Of a stretch of DNA of 38,692 bases, positions 25,908 through 34,633 are shown in pieces. The position numbers and the translations under genes were made by a program. Under the pieces are notes generated by a model. It made no database searches. It was not told the DNA's origin and saw only the letters and a program-made list of their open reading frames with translations. The DNA comes from Schlesneria paludicola DSM 18645 (lineage in GTDB: Bacteria > Planctomycetota > Planctomycetia > Planctomycetales > Planctomycetaceae), in NCBI GenBank assembly GCA_945862235.1, contig CAMAYU010000036.1:1-38692 (forward strand), read 5' to 3'. Numbering within the stretch: position 1 is the stretch's first letter; each line of letters starts with the position of its first letter.

Positions 25908-28049
25908 ATGAAAGTTACTGTCGAACGCGAATTTGCCGGAAGAACACTCAGCCTGACCACAGGCGAAATGGCGAAGCAAGCCGCCGGTGCGGTGCTGGTC
26001 CGATTTGCAGACACAGTGGTGTTTGTGGCCGCTCAAAACGGACCATCGCGTCCGGGGACCGACTTCTTTCCGCTGACTTGCGATTACCGCGAGCGCGTCG
26101 CGGCAGCAGGCAAGTTCCCGGGCGGGTTCCTCAAGCGTGAGGGCCGGCCGACGATGAAAGAAATTCTCACCAGCCGCCTGACCGACCGACCGATTCGTCC
26201 GCTGTTTCCAGAAGGCTACATCGAAGAAGTCCAAGTGATGTCGAACGTACTCGCCTCGGATGGCGTGAACGATCCCGATGTCCTGTCGATCATCGGGGCG
26301 AGTGCTGCCCTCAGCCTGGCCCCAGTTCCATTTCAAGGCCCGATCGCAGCGGTTCGCGTCGGCATGATCGACGAAAAATTCATTCTGATGCCGACTCGAG
26401 TTGAGTTGGAAACCAGCAAGCTCGATCTGGTCGTCGCCGGTAGCAAGACCTCGGTGTTAATGATCGAAGGTTTCGGGCATCAGCTCCCTGAAGAGCAAAT
26501 GGCCGACGCGATCATGTTCGCACACCGAGCCGTCGTCGAACTGTGTGCGTTGCAGGAAGAGCTTATCCAAAAAGTGGGCAAGCCGAAGTTCGTTGCAGCC
26601 GAGCCCGTCAAAAACCCGCTCGACGCCCCGCTCCGCGAAAAGGCTTATGCCCGATTGCAAGAAGCGAAGGTTGCTGGCGCAAAGAAGGAACGTCGGGGAG
26701 CAGCCAAGGAATTGAAGGCCGCTCTTCTCGAAGAGTTCTTCCCGAACGGAGCCGACAAGACCTCGTGCGGTTGCAGCAAGGAACAGTTCTCTGCCGCGTT
26801 CGGCAATCTCGAATCGCGCGTGGTTCGCGATCTGATCCTCGATAAGAAGCTGCGTCTCGATGGCCGAACGCTCGGCGATTTGCGAGCGGTCTCGTGCGAT
26901 GTCGGCATGCTCCCGCGAGTCCACGGTTCCGCCGTGTTCACCCGTGGCGAAACGCAGTCGCTTGCCACGATCACGCTCGGAACCACTCGCGACGCACAAC
27001 GCGTCGATGGGTTGTTCGAAGAAGTCCAGAAGACGTTCATGCTCGACTACTACTTCCCGTCCTACTCGGTCGGCGAATGCCGCCCGATTCGCGGGCCGGG
27101 CCGTCGCGAGATCGGCCACGGGGCGTTGGCCGAACGGTCGGTCCAATCGGTCATTCCTGCGGGAGAAAAGTTCCCGTACACGATTCGCGTGATCTCCGAC
27201 ATCATGGAATCGAACGGCAGCAGTTCGATGGCCTCGGTGTGCAGCGCGACCCTCGCGCTGATGGACGCGGGCGTGCCGATCACGCAGCCGGTCGCCGGGA
27301 TCTCGATCGGCCTCGTCAAAGAAGGCAATCGGTTTGAATTGCTGACCGACATCATGGGCGACGAAGACCATTTCGGCGACATGGACTTCAAGGTGGCCGG
27401 GACCCAGAAGGGTGTTACCGGCATTCAGCTCGATCTGAAGATCGCCGGGATCAACGAAGAGATCATTCGCAAGACGCTCGAAGAAGCCCGCAAAGCGCGC
27501 ATCGAGTTGCTCAAGACGATGCTCTCCGTGATTCGTCGGCCACGCGGCGAGATTTCGGTCAATGCCCCACGCCTGCTGCGGACCAAGATCGATCCTTCCA
27601 AGATCGGCCTGTTGATCGGTCCTGGTGGTAAGACGATCCGTGCCATCCAAGAAGAGACCGGCGCGACGATCGACATCAACGACGACGGCACGGTGACGAT
27701 CGCCTGCGACAAGAGCGAAGGTGCCGAAGACGCACTCGCTCGCATCGAAGCGATGACCGAAGAGATCAAGGTCGGCCGCGTCTACAACGGCACGGTCAGC
27801 TCGGTCAAAGACTTCGGGGCCTTCATCGAAATCGCTCCCGGCAAAGACGGTCTCTGCCACGTCAGCGAACTCGCGATCGGCTTCGTGAAGTCGGTCGATG
27901 AAGTCTGCCGCGTCGGTGACAAGCTGCAAGTCAAGGTCATCGCGATCGATGACCAAGGCCGCGTCAAGCTGTCTCGCAAAGCCATGCTCATCGAACAGGA
28001 GCAGGCTCAGGGCGGAGACAATGGTGGCGAGCAGCCTGCGGCTCAGTAG
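25908..28049 (+). CDS. pnp: Polyribonucleotide nucleotidyltransferase (PNPase)
   Basis: 713 residues: two RNase PH domains joined by a helical domain, then KH and S1 RNA-binding domains. Seen are VRFADTVVFVAAQ, FPLTCDYRERVAAAGKFPGG, the second-domain active site 'FPYTIRVISDIMESNGSSSM', the metal-binding 'DIMGDEDHFGDMDFK', the KH loop LLIGPGGKTIRAI and the S1 stretch VSSVKDFGAFIEIAPGKDGL. It degrades RNA 3' to 5' using phosphate and is part of RNA turnover complexes. The ATG at 25908 has AGGA 9 bases upstream. The helical linker has an unusual Cys pair (SCGC, about residue 285). The C-terminus is a short Gln/Gly-rich tail. Confidence 0.98.
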   Translation: MKVTVEREFAGRTLSLTTGEMAKQAAGAVLVRFADTVVFVAAQNGPSRPGTDFFPLTCDYRERVAAAGKFPGGFLKREGRPTMKEILTSRLTDRPIRPLFPEGYIEEVQVMSNVLASDGVNDPDVLSIIGASAALSLAPVPFQGPIAAVRVGMIDEKFILMPTRVELETSKLDLVVAGSKTSVLMIEGFGHQLPEEQMADAIMFAHRAVVELCALQEELIQKVGKPKFVAAEPVKNPLDAPLREKAYARLQEAKVAGAKKERRGAAKELKAALLEEFFPNGADKTSCGCSKEQFSAAFGNLESRVVRDLILDKKLRLDGRTLGDLRAVSCDVGMLPRVHGSAVFTRGETQSLATITLGTTRDAQRVDGLFEEVQKTFMLDYYFPSYSVGECRPIRGPGRREIGHGALAERSVQSVIPAGEKFPYTIRVISDIMESNGSSSMASVCSATLALMDAGVPITQPVAGISIGLVKEGNRFELLTDIMGDEDHFGDMDFKVAGTQKGVTGIQLDLKIAGINEEIIRKTLEEARKARIELLKTMLSVIRRPRGEISVNAPRLLRTKIDPSKIGLLIGPGGKTIRAIQEETGATIDINDDGTVTIACDKSEGAEDALARIEAMTEEIKVGRVYNGTVSSVKDFGAFIEIAPGKDGLCHVSELAIGFVKSVDEVCRVGDKLQVKVIAIDDQGRVKLSRKAMLIEQEQAQGGDNGGEQPAAQ

Positions 28050-28119
28050 TGACTCGACCTAGGCGATCCCCGCGTGGTGTCACACGAGGACTCACTGAAG
28101 TTCAGAATTGAAATGATCT

Positions 28120-28148
28120 GTAGCCCGGCATCACTGATGCCGGGCTAC
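28120..28148. repeat. Short palindrome downstream of pnp, possible terminator
   Basis: GTAGCCCGGCATC and its exact complement around the 3-base loop ACT, 70 bases after the pnp stop codon. It is followed by TTTCG only, so it is a weak intrinsic terminator at best; it looks like a short palindromic repeat. Confidence 0.6.
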
Positions 28149-28184
28149 TTTCGCAACGGGCCAGTGGTTGCCGTTTTCTACTTC

Positions 28185-28316
28185 TTCACGCGGCACAAAG
28201 TGAGACATCTCCGAGCGGGGCGGCGTATGCCCCGGGTTCTTCCCAAGCGGGCTTACGTCCAAGAGCCGGGGGGCTTACGCCGCCCCGCTCAGATGTTTCA
28301 TCACTGACCGCGTGAA
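28185..28316. mobile_element. MITE-like element, copy 1 (about 132 bases, no coding capacity)
   Basis: Terminal inverted repeats of about 40 bases: the left end runs TTCACGCGG...GAGCGGGGCGGCGT and the right end ACGCCGCCCCGCTC...CCGCGTGAA. A second copy lies at 34413-34542 with the same order of features (GGTTCTT and CCAAGA in the centre). It fills most of the 305-base gap between pnp and the histidine kinase. No transposase is in the window, so mobility would need an enzyme in trans. Confidence 0.65.
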
Positions 28317-28354
28317 GTATCACTGGCGAATCAGGCTGACACGGGAGCGTGGTG

Positions 28355-29086
28355 ATGATCGAAGAACGACCGGCCGACTCGGACAATCTCGCCCGCGATC
28401 ATCGGCGGCTGCAATCGAACTATGCCGAGATCGCGTCGTTGGCAGGGGGACTCGCGCATGAGATTCGCAATCCGCTCTCGACCATTGGCCTGAACCTCGA
28501 GCTCTTGAGCGAAGACTTGGTCGAGGGGGACTCGCCCCGAGAACGGCGCATTCTTCAGAAGCTGTCTGTGGTGAAACAGCAGTGCCAGCATCTTGATCGC
28601 ATTCTGAGCGACTTCCTCCAGTTTGCCCGCGTCGGTTCGCTCGTGCCACGCAAGTCGGACTTGAACGCGACTGTTCACGAATTCATCGAGTTCTTCACGC
28701 CCCAAGCGGCCGAACGCGGGATCGACATCAGCCCGCATCTCGCCGCCAATTTGCCGGCGGTACAACTCGATGCTCAGCTCTGGCGACAGGTCTTGATGAA
28801 CCTGAGTCGCAACGCGCTACAGGCGATGCCGAATGGCGGCGTCCTCGAACTGCAAACGTATGGTCGCGACAGCTCGGTCATGTTGGACATCATCGACAAT
28901 GGGCAAGGGATGAGTGCAGAGACACAAGCCCGCATGTTCGACACGTTCTTCTCGACGAAACCCGACGGCAGCGGCCTCGGCCTGCCGACCGTTCGCAAGA
29001 TCGTTGAAGCTCACGGCGGAACGATCCTGTGCGAGAGCGAGATCGGTCGCGGCACCCGCTTCAGCATCGTGTTGCCAGCTGCGTAG
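28355..29086 (+). CDS. Soluble orphan sensor histidine kinase
   Basis: 243 residues with only the kinase core. H-box LAGGLAHEIRNPLSTIG (phospho-acceptor H35), N-box NLSRNALQAMPNGG, G1 DIIDNGQGM, F-box MFDTFFSTKPDG and G2 GSGLGLPTV are all intact, so it should be active. The NtrB/AtoS-like H-box suggests a partner response regulator of the NtrC type. There is no membrane helix, PAS or GAF domain; the roughly 25 residues before the H-box are too short for a sensor, so the signal must come from a partner protein. No response regulator is adjacent: the next gene is convergent. The ATG at 28355 has GGGAG 7 bases upstream. Confidence 0.9.
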   Translation: MIEERPADSDNLARDHRRLQSNYAEIASLAGGLAHEIRNPLSTIGLNLELLSEDLVEGDSPRERRILQKLSVVKQQCQHLDRILSDFLQFARVGSLVPRKSDLNATVHEFIEFFTPQAAERGIDISPHLAANLPAVQLDAQLWRQVLMNLSRNALQAMPNGGVLELQTYGRDSSVMLDIIDNGQGMSAETQARMFDTFFSTKPDGSGLGLPTVRKIVEAHGGTILCESEIGRGTRFSIVLPAA

Positions 29087-29109
29087 GATGGACGTGAGCC
29101 GCATCGACC

Positions 29110-30576
29110 TCATGTAAGTATTTCTCGTACGACATATCCATGTACGTCGGTCAGGCGGTGATCTCGGCCACCCGAGCGGAACGTGAGGCGTTCGTGGTCG
29201 AGGCCCAGCAGGTGCAGGATCGTGGCGTGGAGGTCGTGCATCGTGCAGATGTTCTCGACCGCGTGCATTCCGAGTTCATCGGTCGCGCCGTAGATGGTGC
29301 CTCCCTTCACGCCGCCCCCCGCCAACCAAACGGAGAAGCCTTCGGGGTGATGATCGCGGCCATCGCGACCGGTGGAGTGGGGCGTTCGGCCGAACTCGCC
29401 CGCCCAGACGATCAGCGTTTCCTCGAACAGCCCGCGCTGCTTGAGGTCGCGAATCAACGCGGCAATGGATTGATCGGTGTCGAGGGCGTTCTTCTCGTGT
29501 CCCTGTTTGAGGGCACCATGCTGATCCCATGTGCCGTTGGAGGCTCCCGGCGGACAGGTGATCTCGACGAACCGGACTCCCGCTTCGAGCAGCCGCCGCG
29601 CGCGAAGGCACTGCATTCCGTAAAGCCGTTGCGAGGGAACCTTCGAGTCGATGCCGTACTGCGATTGCGTCGCGGCGGTCTCTTGATTGAGCGCGAGGAC
29701 ATCGGGGACGAGCGACTGCATCCGGTAGGCCATCTCGTAGTTGCGAATGGCCGACTCGACGGCGTCGTCGCCACCGAGTGACTTTGAGAACGCCGCATCT
29801 TGACCACGGAGCCAGTCGAGTTTTGTGCGTTGTACGCGCGCGTTCTTGTCGGCCGAGACGATGTTCTCGATCGGCTGCCCCTCGACGCGAAAGAACGTCG
29901 CTTGATGGCTCGCGGGAAGGAAGCCGCTCGAAAAGTTTTCGAGCCCCCCGCACGGAACGACTCCAAAGCTGAGCACCACGAAACCGGGAAGGTTCTGGCT
30001 CTCGTTGCCCAAGCCGTACGTCGTCCACGCACCGAGACTCGGCCTCCCCGCGATGTTCGATCCGGTGTGGAGTCGCAACACGCCGGTCGAATGGAGCGGC
30101 AGATCGGCCTTCATCGAGCGGATCACGGCGAGATCATCAGCGCACTCGGCGATGTGCGGGAAGAGGCTGCTCACCGGCATTCCACTCTGGCCGTGTTGGC
30201 GAAACGTCCACGGACTTTGCAACCACTTGCGGTTCGCATTGGCGGTCGGATTTTTAGAGCCGTTGAATGCCTGCCCATCGACTTCCGCCAGCGTGGGCTT
30301 CGGATCGAACGAATCGACGTGCGAGACCCCGCCGTCCATGAAGCAGAAGATGACGTTGCGAACCTTGGGTGCGAAGTGCGGTCGCGGAGGAGTCGCCTCA
30401 ACGGCAACACGGCTCACGACCGTATCATCGTTGGGTGCAGCGGCGCGCGCAGAACGTGCGAACAATCCTTGAAGTGCCAGCATTCCAAAGCCATTCGCCG
30501 ACGCCTGCAACATCGCGCGACGTGACGTGGGCATCGCAAGCAGACCGGGGCATGAGGCAAGTCGCGCGTGAGTCAT
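29110..30576 (-). CDS. DUF1501 family protein with Tat signal (second copy)
   Basis: 488 residues. A twin-arginine signal SRRAMLQASANGFGMLALQG starts near residue 18, followed by 'VIFCFMDGGVSHVDSFDPKP', 'NRKWLQSPWTFRQHGQSGMP', SSLFPHIAECADDLAVIRSM, 'NGTWDQHGALKQGHEKNALD', VWAGEFGRTPHS and WLAGGGVKGGTIYG. This is the longer DUF1501 subtype, clearly different from the one at 22811, and usually paired with DUF1549/DUF1553 proteins in planctomycetes; no partner is present. The export and fold point to a periplasmic hydrolase-like role, but the activity is unknown. The ATG at 30576 is 276 bases from the divergent TPR gene. It is convergent with the kinase gene, 23 bases apart. Confidence 0.92.
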   Translation of the reverse strand: MTHARLASCPGLLAMPTSRRAMLQASANGFGMLALQGLFARSARAAAPNDDTVVSRVAVEATPPRPHFAPKVRNVIFCFMDGGVSHVDSFDPKPTLAEVDGQAFNGSKNPTANANRKWLQSPWTFRQHGQSGMPVSSLFPHIAECADDLAVIRSMKADLPLHSTGVLRLHTGSNIAGRPSLGAWTTYGLGNESQNLPGFVVLSFGVVPCGGLENFSSGFLPASHQATFFRVEGQPIENIVSADKNARVQRTKLDWLRGQDAAFSKSLGGDDAVESAIRNYEMAYRMQSLVPDVLALNQETAATQSQYGIDSKVPSQRLYGMQCLRARRLLEAGVRFVEITCPPGASNGTWDQHGALKQGHEKNALDTDQSIAALIRDLKQRGLFEETLIVWAGEFGRTPHSTGRDGRDHHPEGFSVWLAGGGVKGGTIYGATDELGMHAVENICTMHDLHATILHLLGLDHERLTFRSGGRDHRLTDVHGYVVREILT

Positions 30577-30692
30577 CTGTGGCTCATTCCGTGTACGAGT
30601 CAGCGGCAGAACGCGGACCAGAATACAGCGGCCTCATTCCAGCGAGAATGGTTGCGAGAACACTCAACCGAATTCAATTCACGGGACGTTGC

Positions 30693-30721
30693 TTGCCAAC
30701 GGATCGCGGGCGCGGTTTATT
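30693..30721 (+). promoter_or_regulatory. Predicted promoter of the TPR-ExbB-ExbD unit
   Basis: TTGCCA (30693-30698), 17-base spacer, TTTATT (30716-30721), followed by CTCCGCCC. The C-rich block after the -10 resembles those at 10560, 25259 and 38099. It lies 131 bases before the TPR gene start. Confidence 0.42.
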
Positions 30722-30852
30722 CTCCGCCCACGTCGTTAGCTGAGGGAGCAGGACTTGAACGACTCCCCATCTCCATTGGCTCCCGGCGTGAGTTGGTCGC
30801 GATTGTTGGTAGCCCCTCGGCTCAAAGCCGATAGTCCTCTGGAAAACTTCCG

Positions 30853-33800
30853 ATGGGAAAGCAACCGCTGATTGCCCGGTTGTCGCGCTGTGCTGTTCTG
30901 CTGGCGTGGCTCGTCCCGCTGGCATTTGTTCCTGCGCGGCAGGTCCAAGCAGAGGAACCGTACCTTGAGTTCGTGCAGGGTCTGCGAGACCAGCAGTACT
31001 ACGACTATGCGATTCTGTATCTCGATCAAATCGCGACGCGGTCGAATCTTCCGGCTGAGATCAAGCAGGTCATTCCGTATCAGAAGGCGATGATTCTGCT
31101 CGATGGCTCCAAGCGGGCGCGGACTCCCGAGAAGCAGACTGAGCAGCTCGTTCAGGCGCTGGCATTTCTCGAGCAGTTCGTCAAAGACAGCCCAAATCAC
31201 GCGAGTGCAGGTGACGCGAATTCGGATCGCGCTCAGATTTTGCTTGGCATGGGACAGGTCGAGATTCTGCAATCGCGGTCGCCCGCCAATCAGGGAGCCA
31301 AGCGGGAGATTCAGGGCAAGGCGCGCGAGGTGATCGCCAAGGCACGACTCGTCTTTCAGACGGCTTACGATCAGCACGCGGCCGCATTCAAAAAGTTTCC
31401 GAGCTTCATCGACGATCAGAAGGATCGCGCCCTAGCCGCCGACCGGGCCAAGGTCGAAGTGAACATGATCACCGCGATGCTGAACCTCGGGATGTGTACT
31501 TACCACGAGGCCCAATCTCACGACCAAGGCTCAATGGAATTCAAGCAACTGCTCGACAAAGCAGCCGGTGAATTCGAGACGATGCACCAGAAGTACCGCA
31601 GCCAAGTGGGCGGCTTGTTCGCCCGAGCTTGGCAAGGGAAGTGCTATGAAGAGCAGAACGATCTTCAGAAGGCGATGGGCATCTACAACGAGTTGCTCGA
31701 TCACCCCGGCAACGAAGGTCCGCTGTCGCGACTCAAAGCGCAGACGCTGTACTTCAAGCTGATCTGCCTGAACAGCAAGGATCGCAACGACAATCAACTC
31801 GCCGCCGACTTGGCCGAGGAATGGTTGAAGAAAAACCAGGCCGAGGCTCGCACCGAGACGGGGCTGGGCATTCAGTGGGAACAGGCCAAGGCTCACGAGG
31901 CGCTCGGCGACAAAGCAGCTCGCGATGTGAAGGCCGATGCCGAGCGAGGCTGGCGGCAAGCGAGGACGCTCGCCACGCAGATCAACAAGTATCCCGGCGA
32001 GTTCAAGGACTCGTCGCTCGCCATGATCCAGCGGTTGCAGGTCAAGCTGGGTGGGAAAGAGCAGGTGCCGAAGGACTTCGACACCGCGTTCGGCCTGGCT
32101 GGTCAGTCCTTCAAGGCGGCATTGGAAATCGCCAAGGAAATCGAAGGGGGCAAGCGGACCAAGCGACCTGCAGACGAGATCGCCAAGCTGGAGCAGGACC
32201 GTCGCAACGAGATCAGTGACGCCGCCAAGAACTTCGATTTGGCTCTGGGTTTGGCCACGAAGAGAGATGACCCCAAGAGCCTGTCAGAAGCACGCCTGTG
32301 GTACGCCTATGTGAACTATTGGCAGGACAAAAACTACGAGGCGGCGGTACTCGCCCAGTATGTCGCGCGCACGGCGGACAAGGACAACGGGACCGTGGGA
32401 CTGGATGCGGCATTCATGGCGATGGCCGCATTCGTCAAGGCGTACAACGACAACAAGGCACCGCTCAACCAAAAGGCGGAAGACATTCGGATGATCATCC
32501 GCGCCTGCAACATGATCACTGATCGTTGGCCTGCGAGTGAAAAAGCCAACGATGCGCGGATGACTCTGGGACGAATTTACGGTGACGCTAAGAAGCCCGC
32601 CGAAGCGGCTGCGTGGTTTGGCAAGGTGCCCGATTCCGACCCCGGCTATCCCAAGGCACAGACGGCGGCCGGGCAAGCGTACCTGACGGCCTATTACAGC
32701 GCGGGCCGGAGTCCAGGGGCGGACAAGCCGTCCGTCGAACAACTCGGCGAATGGCTCAAACTGGCAGAACAGCACCTGCGCAACGGGATCGACAAGCTGA
32801 CGGCGAGCCTTCCCAAGGAAGGGGCCGCGCCGCCCGAGTTGATCTCCGCCAAGATGTCGCTCGCACAGATCATCATTAGTCAGGGAAAGGATGCCGAGGC
32901 CATCAAGCTGCTGCTGGATGATCCGCATTCGGTCGTCAAAGCGGTGTCGGTTGCCGATGAATCGAAGCGTCCCGATAAGGGGGTCACAAGCCGCAAGTTC
33001 GCCGTGGAAACGTTCAAGCTCCTACTGCGGGCCTACATCGGCAGCAGCAACTTGGACAAGGGCCGCGAGGTCATGCGGACGCTGGAAGGGATCGTCGCGG
33101 CGGATGGGACGGACGCAGGCTCCGATGTCACCGAGCTGTATGTAGGACTCGGCCGGTTGCTCAAGGATGAACTCGAACGGCTCCGCAACAATGGCGAGAC
33201 CGACCGTTACAACAACCTGATGGGATCGTTTGAAACGTTTCTCAATGACATGGCCAGCCGCAAGGAAGGCCAGTCGTTTGGCTCGTTGAGCTGGGTCGGT
33301 GAAACATACTTCGCGCTGGGTGAGACCGTTTCGAGCGATGCCGCAAAGTCGATCGGATTCTACGAAAAGGCCGGAACCGCGTTTGCCGACATTCTGACGC
33401 GAGCCGCTGCCGACGCGAGTTTTGCCAAACCCGAGCAACTGCTCGGAGTGAAGATTCGACAAGTGCGAGTCCACCGACTCAAGAAGGAGTTTGAGCCAGC
33501 GGAACTTTTGATGGGCGAAGTGCTGAAGGTGCGCCCGAACGACATCAAAGCCCAGTTCGCCGCGTGCGAGGTCTATCAGGACTGGGGAGCCAGCGGTCAG
33601 GCGGACTCCGCGAAGAAACTGCTCAACGCCATTCGCGGCAATGACAAGATCGGTGCGTGGGGCTGGGGGCAGATCGGCTTCAAGCTGCAAAAATCGAAGT
33701 CCTTCAAAACGGACCCGACCGTTGCCGAAGCGTTTCTCGACGCGCGGTTCAATGGAACGCAATCGCGACAACGGTACGCCCGCGACCTGCCTCCGAAGGA

Positions 33801-34413
33801 CAGGCAAAAAGAATTGGAACGCTGCCTGACGGAACTGGTCACCACGGCCTCAGTGTCGAGAAACATGCCGGATGAACGGTTCGCCAAATTCAATGCCTTG
33901 TATCGGGATGTGTTACAGGATGCGGGGAAGGCTGCGGAGGACTTGCCTCGCTCACAGTCCGCCGCGCCCGTGGCGGAAGTTGAAAAGCCGGATGCCGCTC
34001 CAGTGAAGCCCGCTGCAACCAAGCAGAAAGAAACGTCGGCCGCTAAATCGGAGGCTCCGAAATCGAGTGACACGATCACGATCGTCGTGTTGATCGGCAT
34101 CCTGCTGTTGGGAGGCGCGGTGGCGGCGTGGATGTTCTTGAAGCCCAAGCCGAAGAAGGCCACTTGGGAATCCGTGTCGGAGCGCGAGCCGTCTCCGATG
34201 ACTTTCGGCGGCGGCACAGGCCCTGAGTCGCGATCTGGTCCGGAGTTTGTCTCGTCACCGATGGATGCTCCGAAACCAAGACCACGACCGGCGAGTGCCG
34301 GCGGCGGACAAGCCGGGTCTGCAACGAAATCGGCATCGAAACCGACCGCGCCCGGCGTGGCGGCGACACCAAAACCGAAACCCAAGCCACCGACTCCGCC
34401 CAGCAACACCTGA
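30853..34413 (+). CDS. Giant secreted TPR protein with C-terminal membrane anchor
   Basis: 1186 residues. A signal peptide (RLSRCAVLLAWLVPLAFV, cleavage likely after VQA near residue 34) leads into about 1000 residues of helical TPR-like repeats, recognisable in pieces such as ARAWQGKCYEEQNDLQKAMG, ARLWYAYVNYWQDKNYEAAV and DARMTLGRIYGDAKKPAEAA. One membrane helix (about 1075-1097, 'TIVVLIGILLLGGAVAAWMF') is followed by an 85-residue Pro/Lys/Ser-rich tail. The predicted topology is a periplasmic TPR scaffold with a cytoplasmic tail. It is the first gene of a same-strand series with a second TPR protein, ExbB and two ExbD proteins. It has no recognised catalytic motif; a role as scaffold or cargo receptor for the ExbB/ExbD motor is inferred from context only. 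Confidence 0.85.
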   Translation: MGKQPLIARLSRCAVLLAWLVPLAFVPARQVQAEEPYLEFVQGLRDQQYYDYAILYLDQIATRSNLPAEIKQVIPYQKAMILLDGSKRARTPEKQTEQLVQALAFLEQFVKDSPNHASAGDANSDRAQILLGMGQVEILQSRSPANQGAKREIQGKAREVIAKARLVFQTAYDQHAAAFKKFPSFIDDQKDRALAADRAKVEVNMITAMLNLGMCTYHEAQSHDQGSMEFKQLLDKAAGEFETMHQKYRSQVGGLFARAWQGKCYEEQNDLQKAMGIYNELLDHPGNEGPLSRLKAQTLYFKLICLNSKDRNDNQLAADLAEEWLKKNQAEARTETGLGIQWEQAKAHEALGDKAARDVKADAERGWRQARTLATQINKYPGEFKDSSLAMIQRLQVKLGGKEQVPKDFDTAFGLAGQSFKAALEIAKEIEGGKRTKRPADEIAKLEQDRRNEISDAAKNFDLALGLATKRDDPKSLSEARLWYAYVNYWQDKNYEAAVLAQYVARTADKDNGTVGLDAAFMAMAAFVKAYNDNKAPLNQKAEDIRMIIRACNMITDRWPASEKANDARMTLGRIYGDAKKPAEAAAWFGKVPDSDPGYPKAQTAAGQAYLTAYYSAGRSPGADKPSVEQLGEWLKLAEQHLRNGIDKLTASLPKEGAAPPELISAKMSLAQIIISQGKDAEAIKLLLDDPHSVVKAVSVADESKRPDKGVTSRKFAVETFKLLLRAYIGSSNLDKGREVMRTLEGIVAADGTDAGSDVTELYVGLGRLLKDELERLRNNGETDRYNNLMGSFETFLNDMASRKEGQSFGSLSWVGETYFALGETVSSDAAKSIGFYEKAGTAFADILTRAAADASFAKPEQLLGVKIRQVRVHRLKKEFEPAELLMGEVLKVRPNDIKAQFAACEVYQDWGASGQADSAKKLLNAIRGNDKIGAWGWGQIGFKLQKSKSFKTDPTVAEAFLDARFNGTQSRQRYARDLPPKDRQKELERCLTELVTTASVSRNMPDERFAKFNALYRDVLQDAGKAAEDLPRSQSAAPVAEVEKPDAAPVKPAATKQKETSAAKSEAPKSSDTITIVVLIGILLLGGAVAAWMFLKPKPKKATWESVSEREPSPMTFGGGTGPESRSGPEFVSSPMDAPKPRPRPASAGGGQAGSATKSASKPTAPGVAATPKPKPKPPTPPSNT

Positions 34414-34542
34414 CGCGGCACAAAGTGAGAGGTTTCCGAGCGGGGCGGCGTCAGCCCCCCGGTTCTTTCGAAGAGGGCTTAGGCCCAAGAACCATTGGGA
34501 TTACGCCGCCCCGCTCAGAGGTCTCATCACAGACCACGCGAG
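34413..34542. mobile_element. MITE-like element, copy 2
   Basis: Same structure as 28185-28316: ACGCGGCACAAAGTGAGA at the left, GAGCGGGGCGGCGT and ACGCCGCCCCGCTC as inner arms, and GACCACGCG at the right. It abuts the preceding gene so closely that its first base is the last base of the TGA stop codon. The right edge runs into GTATAAC, a -10-like sequence before the next gene. Confidence 0.65.
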
Positions 34543-34633
34543 GTATAACAGCATCAAAAACGATTTCAACTCAAACTCGCGATCGCATCGCGTTCCCCTT
34601 CACTGGCCATCTCAAGCCCGGAGCAACTCCACG

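Noticed and set aside
26457-27956. 499-codon open frame on the minus strand
   Set aside because: Antisense to pnp, which is fully conserved; composition is that of a shadow frame.
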